Shown here: one piece after another, positions 35,272 through 43,579 of the stretch
How positions within the stretch are numbered: position 1 is the stretch's first letter
Layout of the letters: the number at the start of each line of letters is the position of its first letter
NCBI RefSeq assembly: GCF_016765585.1
Contig: NZ_JAESWC010000001.1
Location: 1-64,000 of the forward strand
DNA from: Clostridium rhizosphaerae
GTDB taxonomy: Bacteria; Bacillota; Clostridia; Clostridiales; Clostridiaceae
Direction: 5' to 3'
DNA length: 64,000 bases
The notes under the pieces: model-generated
What the model saw: the letters and a program-made list of their open reading frames with translations, nothing else
Databases searched by the model: none
What the model was told of the DNA's origin: nothing
Translations under genes and position numbers: made by a program

Positions 35272-36180
35272 TTATGACTTCTTATTATTTTTAGTCTTTG
35301 AGGTTTGCACTAAGATAACACCGCCTAAAATTACTGCTGTAGACATTATTACCCCCAAGGATAAAGGTTCTCCAAGCACTAACGCTCCCAGAAGTACTGC
35401 TACAAGAGGATTAACATAGGCATAGGTTCCAGCCTTTGCAGCCGGCCATTTATCTAAAATATAAACATAGCAGCTGTAGCCTACAATAGAGCCAAAGATG
35501 ATTAAATAAAGCATAGCTCCCATGCCTTTTGGAGTAACATGAAGCTTAGGAAGTTCTCCAAAAATAGTCCCTGCTATAAATAATCCTAATCCCCCGGCAA
35601 GCATTTGTATCGCTATGTTAGGAATAATTGACGATGTTGCCTTAAAGCTTTTGGAATATACAGAGCCCATAGCCCAGGAAAAAGCACCTATAAGAAGAAG
35701 TACTATTCCAAAAACATCAGCTGAATTTCCTTTTGAGTTTGGAAAAACCAAAAGAGCAACTCCTCCAAAACCTATTAAAAGACCTGTCCAACCTTTAAAA
35801 TTAAGTCTTGGCCTGTCAGGTAAAACTAATTCTATAAGAGCCATAAACAAAGGAACTGTAGCTACCAGCAAAGATGCAACTCCTGAGCTTATACGAGTTT
35901 CAGCCCAAACTACACAGCCATTCCCACCTAACAAGAGAAACAGTCCAACTACTGAAATCTTCATAACCTCTGAAAAGTTCTTAGGAAGTTTTAGTCCTCT
36001 ATATACAGAAAAAGCAAGCATTAAAGCACCTGCAGACAAAAATCTTATACCGGCAAATAAAGTGGGCGGAAATTCTCCTACTCCTATTCTTATAGCCAGG
36101 TAAGTAGATCCCCAAAGTATACATACAGCTATATAAGCTAAATAAATCTTGCTTTCTTTATTTTTAAATATTGAATTCAT
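35272..36180 (-). CDS. EamA/DMT-family transporter
   Basis: The ATG at 36180 follows GAGTGAAAGGAG; the longer frame adds nine residues before that site. The 302-aa protein has ten hydrophobic segments in two EamA repeats (CILWGSTYLAIRIG near the start; LLIGAFSWAMGSVYSKS and later AGTYAYVNPLVAVLLGALVLGEPL). It is a drug/metabolite exporter of unknown substrate. The 300-nt leader is an array of two-hairpin repeats, the last supplying the ribosome site. Confidence 0.92.
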   Translation of the reverse strand: MNSIFKNKESKIYLAYIAVCILWGSTYLAIRIGVGEFPPTLFAGIRFLSAGALMLAFSVYRGLKLPKNFSEVMKISVVGLFLLLGGNGCVVWAETRISSGVASLLVATVPLFMALIELVLPDRPRLNFKGWTGLLIGFGGVALLVFPNSKGNSADVFGIVLLLIGAFSWAMGSVYSKSFKATSSIIPNIAIQMLAGGLGLFIAGTIFGELPKLHVTPKGMGAMLYLIIFGSIVGYSCYVYILDKWPAAKAGTYAYVNPLVAVLLGALVLGEPLSLGVIMSTAVILGGVILVQTSKTKNNKKS

Positions 36181-36185
36181 TAAGT

Positions 36186-36455
36186 TTCTCCTTTCACTCA
36201 AAAACACTGGGTAATCTAAAGCACTCGCTACCTTCGGGCACTGGGTAGCTTAAGATATTCGCTTCGCTTATAAGTTACCTGCTAAAGTCCATTTAGGACT
36301 TTGCTCCGCCACGGGGCAGTCTAATCTCACTCGCTCACGCTCGTAGACTGCCCGTAAAAGTCCATTTAGGACTTTGCTCCGCCACGGGGCAGTCTAATCT
36401 CACTCGCTCACGCTCGTAGACTGCCCGTAAAAGTCCATTTAGGACTTTTACCTCC
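36186..36455 (-). repeat. Array of two-hairpin repeats in the eamA leader
   Basis: Read on the minus strand: GGAGG, then three successive A hairpins (AAAGTCC / GGACTTT around TAAAT). The first two are each followed by a B hairpin with GGGCAGTCTA and TAGACTGCCC arms and the link TGGCGGAGC. The third is followed by GGTAACTTA / TAAGCTACC, then a right-half B (TAGATTACCCAG) and the tail TGAGTGAAAGGAG, 7 nt before the eamA ATG. The array lies between the predicted promoter and the gene, so it should be transcribed. Confidence 0.85.
36284..36448 (-). repeat. 73-bp tandem repeat, about 2.3 copies
   Basis: Positions 36284 to 36375 recur exactly 73 bp further on, and a third partial copy (AAAGTCCATTTAGGACTTT) ends at 36448. 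Each period is one complete A-B unit. The copies are identical, so the duplication is recent or maintained. Confidence 0.9.
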
Positions 36456-36482
36456 TTAAACTTTTATTTTTTCACAATGTCA

Positions 36483-36491
36483 ATTATAGCA
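36483..36491 (-). promoter_or_regulatory. Extended -10 promoter upstream of the eamA array
   Basis: TGCTATAAT on the minus strand is an extended -10; no strong -35 at standard spacing. A start near 36476 would place the entire repeat array in the 5' leader. Confidence 0.5.
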
Positions 36492-36678
36492 TAAATATTT
36501 AAATATTTTATCACTATGCAACACAAAAGTTTTAGTGTATTAGTGCATTTCTTACGCACATAAATAGGACATTAAATATACAAGCTATTTATAGCATTAT
36601 ATTTAATATATATAAAGTTTTAAAATGCAGCAAGAGATTTCAGACTGACCAATACTTCTAAGTGAAAGGATGAATTTT

Positions 36679-38028
36679 ATGTTTATCAATCTACTGGATA
36701 TAGAAAAATTATCTTCAGAAGAACTTAACAATTTATATGAGAAGAATTTCAGCAACTCCTTATATGAATTTTTCAAATTAGGCGATATGGTTGTACACTA
36801 TGAAAAAGCCTTAGGTATGAATGTATGGGACACAGAAGGCAATAAGTATTTAGATTTTATGGGAGGCTTTGGAGCCTTAAACCTTGGGCATAATCACCCC
36901 AGAATTATCGAAGCTGTAAAAAATCATTCTTCAAAACCAAACCTTTTGCAGCAAAGTATAAATGTATATAATGGTGTTCTTGCTAATAACATAAGCTTTT
37001 TAACCAATGACAAACTGCCTGTCAGTTTTTTTACCAACAGCGGTGCTGAAACTGTTGAAGAAGCACTAAAGATTGCTTATATGTACTATGGTAAAGGAAA
37101 GATTGTATACTGCACAAATGGATATCACGGAAAAACCTTAGGTGCTATTTCTGCCTTAGGTACAAATAGCAAAAATAAATTTCTGCATTTTGAACATCAG
37201 TTTATAGAAATACCTTTTGGAGATATAAATGCTTTAATAAAAGTTGCTAAAAAGCATAATATTGCCGCTTTTTTAGTTGAACCTATTCAGGGTGAAGGAG
37301 GAATTAATCTTCCTCCTCAAGGATACTTTGAAGCTGTGCGTGAAATTTGCAATGAAAGTGAGATAGTACTTATATTAGACGAAATACAAAGCGGTCTTGG
37401 AAGATGCGGCACCATGTTTTGCTATGAACAGCTTAATATTGTTCCCGATATTCTTTGTCTCTCAAAATCTCTCAGTGGAGGCATAATGCCGGTAGGCTCA
37501 GTTTCTGTTAAACAGGAAATTTGGGATACTACTTATGGAAAGCTTAAAAATGCCATGCTTCCTTCTACTACATTTGGAGGAAACACCTTAGCCTGTATAG
37601 CAGCAATTGAAACCTTAACCGTTATTAAAGAGGATAAACTTCCAGAAAGAGCAAAAGAGCTTGGGGAATATGCACTTATGAGGCTTAATAAGCTTAAAGA
37701 AAAGCATGAGATAATAACTGAAGTTCGAGGAAAAGGTCTTTTCATAGGTATTGAATTTGGAGGACTCAAGAAGCTTCACTTACCTATGCTGGAAGAATTT
37801 ATGATGATAAATATAATCTCAAAAATGCTTAAAGATCATAAAATACTATGTGGCTTTGCAGCTAACAATCCTTGTGTTATAAAATTTGAACCGCCGCTCA
37901 TTGTAACAAAGGAAGAAATTGATTGCTTTGCGGAAGCTTTAGATAAAGTGCTTGATGAAAACAAAAATGAATTTGTACTGGCTGTTGATACTTTGGTGAG
38001 TACCGGGAAGAACATTATTAAAAATTAA
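36679..38028 (+). CDS. Class III PLP aminotransferase
   Basis: The ATG at 36679 is favoured because GTGAAAGGATG is well spaced; an ATG nine bases earlier overlaps the site. The 449-aa protein has LDFMGGFGALNLGHNHP, TNSGAETVEEALKIA, the PLP Asp in ILDEIQSGLGRCG, and the lysine region LSKSLSGGIMPVG. The fold is that of acetylornithine, ornithine and putrescine aminotransferases; the length of about 450 and N-terminal extension fit putrescine or ornithine aminotransferase. The AAGTGAAAGGA before the start resembles the tail of the hairpin repeat, perhaps by chance. Confidence 0.9.
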   Translation: MFINLLDIEKLSSEELNNLYEKNFSNSLYEFFKLGDMVVHYEKALGMNVWDTEGNKYLDFMGGFGALNLGHNHPRIIEAVKNHSSKPNLLQQSINVYNGVLANNISFLTNDKLPVSFFTNSGAETVEEALKIAYMYYGKGKIVYCTNGYHGKTLGAISALGTNSKNKFLHFEHQFIEIPFGDINALIKVAKKHNIAAFLVEPIQGEGGINLPPQGYFEAVREICNESEIVLILDEIQSGLGRCGTMFCYEQLNIVPDILCLSKSLSGGIMPVGSVSVKQEIWDTTYGKLKNAMLPSTTFGGNTLACIAAIETLTVIKEDKLPERAKELGEYALMRLNKLKEKHEIITEVRGKGLFIGIEFGGLKKLHLPMLEEFMMINIISKMLKDHKILCGFAANNPCVIKFEPPLIVTKEEIDCFAEALDKVLDENKNEFVLAVDTLVSTGKNIIKN

Positions 38029-38076
38029 TGATGACATACTGGCTCTTATAGGTAAAGTTTAAAAGCGCCAGTGAAA

Positions 38077-38115
38077 AATGAGAGCCAAATAAATTTATAT
38101 CCGGCTCTCATTCTT
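38077..38115. terminator. Terminator between aminotransferase and namZ
   Basis: AATGAGAGCC pairs with GGCTCTCATT around a 16-nt loop. The genes converge here. Confidence 0.75.
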
Positions 38116-38141
38116 ATCAATTCGCTATTGCTTTATTAACT

Positions 38142-40625
38142 TTATTTTTGATAAATAAAATACTTTTCTGCCACAGCCTTAAAGCTTGCAGAATCACGAT
38201 CAACTATATTGTTAAGCTGCTCAATTGTATAAGTTCCATCCTTTACATAGCTGTCTCCTGCAAGTCTATCTATAGAACTTATGAATTTAAACTTATCAGG
38301 ATACATATCTCTTATAGTATATATCATTGTAAGAGCTGTCTTAACAGAATTATACTTATCTCTATCTACAACATAAGTCTGAACTCCTCCACAGGCTTGA
38401 GCTTTTCCTGGAGTAGTATTATAGGTCAAATCTGATGAGGAATACTTTGAAAATTGAGGAGTAAAGGTTGTTGCTCTAAATTTAACTCCCGGTATATTTA
38501 AGCTATTTAATTTATCAGCTAAATCAATAGAGTTGATCCAAGGTGCTCCTATCAACTCAAAGGGTCTTGTCGTTCCCCTGCCCTCTGATATATTTGTACC
38601 TTCAAATAAGCAGTTTCCGGTATAAACTATAGCGGTATCCAAAGTAGGCATATTAGGTGATGGCATTACCCAAGTCTTAAGTCCGGTTTCATCATAATAC
38701 ATATCCCTTGTCCATCCGCTCATCGGTATAACTACAAGGTTGCAGTTTATATTAAATTCCTTATTAATATATTTTGCATACTCGCCTATAGTAAGCCCAT
38801 ATCTTTGAATTATAGGATACATGCCCACAAATGAGCTATACTTCATATCCAAAATATTACCTTGAAACTCATTTCCGCTTACTGGATTTGGTCTGTCAAA
38901 TACTACAAAGGTCTTATTATTTTCTGCTGCTGCCTGCATTCCATAAGCCATAGTATTAATGTAAGTATAAAATCTAGCTCCTACATCCTGCATATCGTAA
39001 GCTAAAATATCTACATTTTTAAGCATATCGGGAGTAGGTTTAAGGGTGCTGCCATAAATACTGTAAACAGGAAGTCCAGTTTTAACATCAGTCTCACTGC
39101 CTACAGTTCCGCCAGCCTGACTATTTCCCCTGATTCCATGTTCTGCTGCGAAAAGTGTTGTTAAGCTTGTTTTTGAATTAAGTACATCTATAGTGCTCTC
39201 AAAATTGCTGTTCATACCTGATGGATTGGTAATAAGGCCAACTTTTTTCCCATCAAATATATCAATGTATTTCTCTAGGTTATCTATTCCAAGTCTAACT
39301 TTTGCCTTTATGTCATGCTTGTTGCTCATATCAGTATCTTTATAAATATAATATTTAGAAGATAAATCTTTAAATGCTTTGGATTCTTTGTCTATCATCT
39401 TATATAATTCTTTTAAAGTGTATTTTCCTTCTCTTACATAGCTGTTTCCGGTAAGCTTATCAATATAGTTATCAGATCTATACTGAAAATCCTTAGGATA
39501 CATATCTCTTATTGTATATAAAATAGCCAGAGCAGTTTTCACTGAGTTATATTTATTTCTGTCTACAACATAGGTTTGAACACCTCCGCAAGCTTGAGCA
39601 GCAGTCTTTACCTTTCCCTTTGAGTCATAGACCGGTCCAAACTTTGAGAAGGTTGGTGTAAAGGATACAGGCCTAAATTCAACTCCCGGAAGCTTCAAGC
39701 TATTCATCTTTTCTGCCAAATCTATAGAATTAATCCAAGGCGCCCCTATATATTCAAAAGGCCTTGTTGTTCCTCTTCCCTCGGACACATTTGTTCCTTC
39801 AAAGATACAGTTTCCTGTATAAACTATAGCTGTATCCAAAGTAGGCATATTAGGTGATGGCATCACCCAAGTCTTAAGTCCTGTTTCATCATAATACATA
39901 TCTCTTGTCCATCCAGTCATAGGAACTACAACTAGATTACAATTATATTTATATTCCTTGTTTATAAATTGTGCCAGTTCTCCTACTGTCAATCCATAAC
40001 GCTGAGGTATAGGAAACATGCCTACAAAGGATGAATAAGCTTTATCGAGTATAGTTCCTTGAACCTCTGTGCCTCCAACAGGGTCAGGTCTGTCGAATAC
40101 TACAAAAGTCTTATTATTTTCTGCAGCTGCCTGCATTGCATATGCCATAGTGTTTATAAATGTATAAAATCTAGCACCTACATCCTGCATGTCATAAGCT
40201 AAAACATCTATATTCTTAAGCATATCAGCGGTAGGCTTAACAGTACTTCCATAAAGACTATATACTGGAAGACCTGTCTTAACATCCACTTCGTTTCCTA
40301 CAGTTCCTCCATCCTGACTGTTTCCCCTTATACCATGTTCTGCAGCAAAAAGTGTTGTAAGATTTGTTTTCTTATTCAAAACGTCTATAGAACTTTCAAA
40401 ATTGCTGTCTATTCCAGATGGATTAGTAATAAGTCCTACCTTTTTGTCTTTAAATAAATTTAAATAATTGTCTATATTATCAATCCCAAGTTTTACATTT
40501 GCCTCTGTCTTTTTATCTTTCTTGTCCTGCTTGCTTTCAGAAGCTCTGGTCTTTGTCGCAATTGGGGCTAACGTAACCATAACAGTTAAAGCAGCAGTAA
40601 GCAGCGTTCTTATCTTTTTATTCAT
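38142..40625 (-). CDS. Secreted double-domain DUF1343/NamZ protein
   Basis: The ATG at 40625 follows GGGAGGA; the longer frame adds eight residues. After a signal peptide (about 1-30) the 827-aa protein carries two full DUF1343 domains (about 45-430 and 450-827). Both have GKKVGLITNPSG-type motifs (KKVGLITNPSG), LFAAEHGIRGNSQ, YDMQDVGARFYT, FVVFDRP and GLKTWVMPSPNMPTLDTA. Known NamZ enzymes have one domain of about 400 aa and act as exo-beta-N-acetylmuramidases on cell-wall fragments. It should act outside the cell. A long leader with a terminator precedes it. Confidence 0.9.
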   Translation of the reverse strand: MNKKIRTLLTAALTVMVTLAPIATKTRASESKQDKKDKKTEANVKLGIDNIDNYLNLFKDKKVGLITNPSGIDSNFESSIDVLNKKTNLTTLFAAEHGIRGNSQDGGTVGNEVDVKTGLPVYSLYGSTVKPTADMLKNIDVLAYDMQDVGARFYTFINTMAYAMQAAAENNKTFVVFDRPDPVGGTEVQGTILDKAYSSFVGMFPIPQRYGLTVGELAQFINKEYKYNCNLVVVPMTGWTRDMYYDETGLKTWVMPSPNMPTLDTAIVYTGNCIFEGTNVSEGRGTTRPFEYIGAPWINSIDLAEKMNSLKLPGVEFRPVSFTPTFSKFGPVYDSKGKVKTAAQACGGVQTYVVDRNKYNSVKTALAILYTIRDMYPKDFQYRSDNYIDKLTGNSYVREGKYTLKELYKMIDKESKAFKDLSSKYYIYKDTDMSNKHDIKAKVRLGIDNLEKYIDIFDGKKVGLITNPSGMNSNFESTIDVLNSKTSLTTLFAAEHGIRGNSQAGGTVGSETDVKTGLPVYSIYGSTLKPTPDMLKNVDILAYDMQDVGARFYTYINTMAYGMQAAAENNKTFVVFDRPNPVSGNEFQGNILDMKYSSFVGMYPIIQRYGLTIGEYAKYINKEFNINCNLVVIPMSGWTRDMYYDETGLKTWVMPSPNMPTLDTAIVYTGNCLFEGTNISEGRGTTRPFELIGAPWINSIDLADKLNSLNIPGVKFRATTFTPQFSKYSSSDLTYNTTPGKAQACGGVQTYVVDRDKYNSVKTALTMIYTIRDMYPDKFKFISSIDRLAGDSYVKDGTYTIEQLNNIVDRDSASFKAVAEKYFIYQK

Positions 40626-40766
40626 TACTAAAATCCTCCCATCAAACATACCCTTTTACTAAACAAATTAGTTCATTTGTTCTTTATATCCCTCCTTTAT
40701 CCTACGTTTTCTCAATGTTACCTTATCCCCTCCTTATGTATATCTAAGTTAAATAATTTTAAGACA

Positions 40767-40962
40767 CAAAAAAAGAGCAAAATAGGTAAACAACCTTTTT
40801 TGCTCATGCCTTCTGTTATAGAAGTAACACGCTACTTTATATTCTGTTATAAAAACGCATGATTACAATACTATAAATTTAGGAACATTATATTTTGTCA
40901 TGGATATACTAACCGTCTGCAAGTTAACTTTAGAAAGTAAATATTTTTGCTTTCCATTTTAT
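40767..40962 (-). promoter_or_regulatory. Structured leader with terminator upstream of namZ
   Basis: Downstream of a strong promoter, about 195 nt of leader ends in a terminator (GAGCAAAA / TTTTGCTC, then seven T, 40767-40805). Just before it, GCATG / CATGC can form an outer stem (40805-40809 with 40857-40861). Inside, two hairpins share bases and exclude each other: CTTC/GAAG and AAGTA/TACTT. This suggests a regulated terminator such as a riboswitch or attenuator. It matches no class that I recognise. From there to namZ several GGAGG-like sites occur. Confidence 0.5.
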
Positions 40963-40968
40963 ACCATA

Positions 40969-40997
40969 ATTATATTAAAACTGTATTTATTTGTCAA
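40969..40997 (-). promoter_or_regulatory. Sigma-A promoter of namZ leader
   Basis: Perfect TTGACA, 17-bp spacer, TATAAT on the minus strand. It lies 340 nt before the namZ ATG. I see no gene between 40998 and 41212. Confidence 0.85.
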
Positions 40998-41212
40998 TAG
41001 TATATTGTTGTTTCTCTTATTATTCTGGTAGGTATAGCCACGAGAACCTAAAAGAAAAAGTTCGCTTCAGTAGCAGATTAAAGTTTAGTTATAACTTTTT
41101 AAATGAAAATGTGGTAGAAGCAAATTATAATTTATGCAATACCCCCTTGTAAGTTTATTTCCTTATCCTCATAATATTTATACTTTAGTAATACTCTTCT
41201 TTTTAAGTCACA

Positions 41213-41383
41213 AGGAGGTTGGAGCCCTAAATGGGCTTCAACGGGTAATCTGCGAATGGAAATGAGCGCTCTGGATTACCCAGTGTTTCGAGTGAAAGGA
41301 GGCTGAGGTCCTAAATGGACTTCAGCGGGTAATTTGCAGCAGAGCGAGTGCTCTAAATTACCCAGTATTTCGAGTGAAAGGAG
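41213..41383 (+). repeat. Two tandem two-hairpin repeats before a lipoprotein gene
   Basis: Unit 1: GGAGG, hairpin A (TTGGAGCCC / GGGCTTCAA around TAAAT), hairpin B (CGGGTAATCTG / GGATTACCC), tail GTTTCGAGTGAAAGGAGG. Unit 2: A (CTGAGGTCC / GGACTTCAG), B (CGGGTAATTTG / AAATTACCC), tail ATTTCGAGTGAAAGGAG, then 5 nt and the ATG. The tail of unit 1 is also the leading GGAGG of unit 2. This is the clearest copy of the family. Confidence 0.88.
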
Positions 41384-41388
41384 AAATT

Positions 41389-41934
41389 ATGAGGAAATCA
41401 TTTTATGTTATTGTAATATGCACATTTGCTTTTATGCTTTTATGTGGTTGCCAAAATCCTACAAAGGCTAAGAGAAAAATAATCATGGAGGATGTTAAGG
41501 TAGTCAGCGTTAACGAACCTATTAAATATGATAATATTCAGTATGGCTTCACTTTTACCTTACCAGAAAGCTGGAGTGGGTATAAAATACTAACTAATCG
41601 TTGGGAAGGTTTGTCGTTAGGACAGCAAAATGGTGAAAAAATAGTAGAAACAGGCCCTCTTATCATAATAAGACATCCTCAGTGGACGATGGAAAATCCA
41701 AGACTGGATATCCCAATTATGGTATTTACTCAAAAACAGTGGACTTCGCTGCAGAAGGATGAATTTCATATAGGCGCAGCACCGATAGGTCCAAGTAAAC
41801 TCGGAGAAAACAAGGATTATGTTTTTGCTCTCCCAGCTCGATATAATTTTTCATTTTTGCCTGGATATGAAGAGGTAGAAAATATATTGAAGGGTAATCC
41901 TCTTAAGGCAACTGAAAATACATCCTCATATTAA
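41389..41934 (+). CDS. Lipoprotein, 181 aa
   Basis: The ATG at 41389 is placed by GAGTGAAAGGAG, part of the hairpin repeat. A signal peptide with lipobox LLCGC (Cys at about 21) predicts surface anchoring. The mature part contains YGFTFTLPESWSGYKI, a strand pattern of small clostridial lipoproteins, and HIGAAPIGPSKLGENKDYVFALPARYN. Function is unknown. A fragment of a second copy of its C-terminal part lies at 43493. The gap 41935-42119 holds only a weak inverted repeat, GGATATTCC/GGAATATCC. Confidence 0.78.
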   Translation: MRKSFYVIVICTFAFMLLCGCQNPTKAKRKIIMEDVKVVSVNEPIKYDNIQYGFTFTLPESWSGYKILTNRWEGLSLGQQNGEKIVETGPLIIIRHPQWTMENPRLDIPIMVFTQKQWTSLQKDEFHIGAAPIGPSKLGENKDYVFALPARYNFSFLPGYEEVENILKGNPLKATENTSSY

Positions 41935-42119
41935 AATCTGAATAAGGATATTCCGTATGATTTAGGTTTTATATTGTGTCCAATGCTCTACATAAGTCAT
42001 CAGGAATATCCTCAACTTGTTATAATTATATCTCCCATCTGACATTATAAATTCCTAATAACATATATTCTTCAAATCTATTCCAAACCATTTTAAATAA
42101 AATTATCATATAAAAATTG

Positions 42120-42150
42120 TTGACTCTGACACCATGTCATAGTGTAACAT
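42120..42150 (+). promoter_or_regulatory. MerR-type promoter of the double-TipAS regulator
   Basis: -35 TTGACT, 19-bp spacer with the palindrome TGACACCATGTCA, -10 TAACAT. This is the MerR-activated promoter layout, 90 nt before the ATG. Confidence 0.78.
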
Positions 42151-42240
42151 AAAGATAGAGCTTGATAATATTAACAAAACTCATAGCCGGCAGAGCATTA
42201 GTCGGTATTAGCAGCTCTTATTATTGTTGGAGGTATAGTC

Positions 42241-43410
42241 ATGAGAACAGTAAAGCAAGTTTCGGATTTAACAGGAATTAGTGTGCGCATGCTGCATTAC
42301 TATGATGAAATAGGATTATTAAAACCAAGTTCAGTTACAGAGGCAGGTTATAGGCTTTATGACGATGAAGCTCTTGAAACCTTGCAGCAGATTTTATTTT
42401 TCAAAGAACTTGATATCCCGCTAAAAGAGGTTAATGAAATCATGACTAGTCCCCATTTTAATAAAATGGAAGCTCTAGAAAATCAAAAGAAACTGCTCAT
42501 TTTAAAACGTAGCAGATTAGATGATTTAGTAGAGCTCATTAATAAAACATTAAAAGGAGAACATGCAATGAGTTTTAAAGAATTTGATATGAGTGATTAC
42601 TATAATGTATTAGAAGAATTTAAGAAAGAAAATATGGATAAAGTAATCAGGCAGTTTGGAAGTGTAGATAAATTTGATGAAATGCTTGAAAAGATAAAAG
42701 CTGGGGAGTCAAAGCTTGCCAAAATGGCTATAGAGGAATATGGAAGTATAAAAAAATATGCTGAAGCTGTAAAAAAGAATTTGAATAATAGCGTGATGTT
42801 AACAAAATCAGAGCAAATTGAAGAATTTAAAAAGGACTTTCTTAATGATAAGCATCCTAAATTAAAAGAACTATATAAAAACCTTACAGCTGACTTAAGC
42901 AAAGATCCTTCTTCTAAGGAAGTTCAGCAAATTGCTGGTGAAATAACTAATACAGTGAAAAATGATTATGAAGTTTTCGGAACTGATATGGGAGAGCATT
43001 TTTGGTATACTATGGTACGGCTCTACTTAATATTTCCTGATTGGATAGAAGAAGTTGATAAGAAATATGGAAGTGGTGCTTCTAAGTTTATTGGACGAGC
43101 TTTAGAAACTTATTTGGGGGCCTATGAGCCTAAAATAGAAACACTATATAAAAAGCTTACTGCTGACTTAAGTAAAGATCCTTTTTCAAAGGAGATTCAG
43201 CAAATTGTTGCTGAAATAGTAGATGAGTCACAAAAAACGCATAAAGCTTTAGAAGTAGAAGTAGGAGAAAATTACTGGGGCTATCAAGCTCAGCAGTATT
43301 TATCGGAGACTATTATGGCCAAAGTAATAGATGATAAATATGGAAGCGGTGCTTCTAAATTTATTGGAAAAGCTCTAAAGTATTATAATGAGTATAATAT
43401 CAATGCTTAA
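42241..43410 (+). CDS. MerR-family regulator with duplicated TipAS-type domain
   Basis: The 389-aa protein has the MerR head (VKQVSDLTGISVRMLHYYDEIG, AGYRLYDDEA) and coiled coil, then a long effector part. Two segments repeat: YKNLTADLSKDPSSKEVQQIA to GSGASKFIGRALETY (about 220-295) and YKKLTADLSKDPFSKEIQQIV to GSGASKFIGKALKYY (about 305-385). Typical MerR-TipAS proteins have about 250 aa with one such domain. It is probably autoregulated through the promoter at 42120. A target other than itself is not evident. Confidence 0.88.
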   Translation: MRTVKQVSDLTGISVRMLHYYDEIGLLKPSSVTEAGYRLYDDEALETLQQILFFKELDIPLKEVNEIMTSPHFNKMEALENQKKLLILKRSRLDDLVELINKTLKGEHAMSFKEFDMSDYYNVLEEFKKENMDKVIRQFGSVDKFDEMLEKIKAGESKLAKMAIEEYGSIKKYAEAVKKNLNNSVMLTKSEQIEEFKKDFLNDKHPKLKELYKNLTADLSKDPSSKEVQQIAGEITNTVKNDYEVFGTDMGEHFWYTMVRLYLIFPDWIEEVDKKYGSGASKFIGRALETYLGAYEPKIETLYKKLTADLSKDPFSKEIQQIVAEIVDESQKTHKALEVEVGENYWGYQAQQYLSETIMAKVIDDKYGSGASKFIGKALKYYNEYNINA

Positions 43411-43450
43411 AAGCCTGATGAGCTGAGAAAAGACTAGAAGAACTTTATTT

Positions 43451-43487
43451 AAAAAACTATGCTATTTATAATCTAGCATAGTTTTTT
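43451..43487. terminator. Terminator after the MerR gene
   Basis: AAAAAACTATGCTA pairs with TAGCATAGTTTTTT around a 9-nt loop. Confidence 0.88.
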
Positions 43488-43492
43488 CACAT

Positions 43493-43570
43493 ATAGGTGC
43501 AGTACCAATATGGCCAAGCAAACTTTGGGAAAATATGAATTATGTTTTTGCCCTCCCAGCTAGTACTTAT
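43493..43570 (+). pseudogene. Scrap of a second copy of the 41389 lipoprotein
   Basis: The frame reads IGAVPIWPSKLWENMNYVFA then LPAS, matching IGAAPIGPSKLGENKDYVFA then LPAR of the gene at 41389; the DNA is similar too. Nothing of the rest of the gene remains. It indicates that a tandem paralogue was lost except for about 26 codons. Confidence 0.75.
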
Positions 43571-43579
43571 TCTCTTGTA

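Noticed and set aside
36284-36448. CRISPR-like regular repeats
   Set aside because: The repeat is a 73-bp exact tandem duplication of one two-hairpin unit with no variable spacers and no cas genes nearby.
36661-36678. Another hairpin-repeat copy before the aminotransferase
   Set aside because: AAGTGAAAGGA resembles the tail, but no hairpin A or B lies upstream; the resemblance may be only the Shine-Dalgarno.
40677-40862. 61-codon plus-strand ORF before the lipoprotein
   Set aside because: It overlaps the structured namZ leader and terminator on the opposite strand, with no ribosome site and no protein-like pattern.
41935-42119. Riboswitch or small RNA between the lipoprotein and MerR genes
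   Set aside because: Only a 9-bp inverted repeat with a 50-nt loop is seen, with no T tract and no recognised core.
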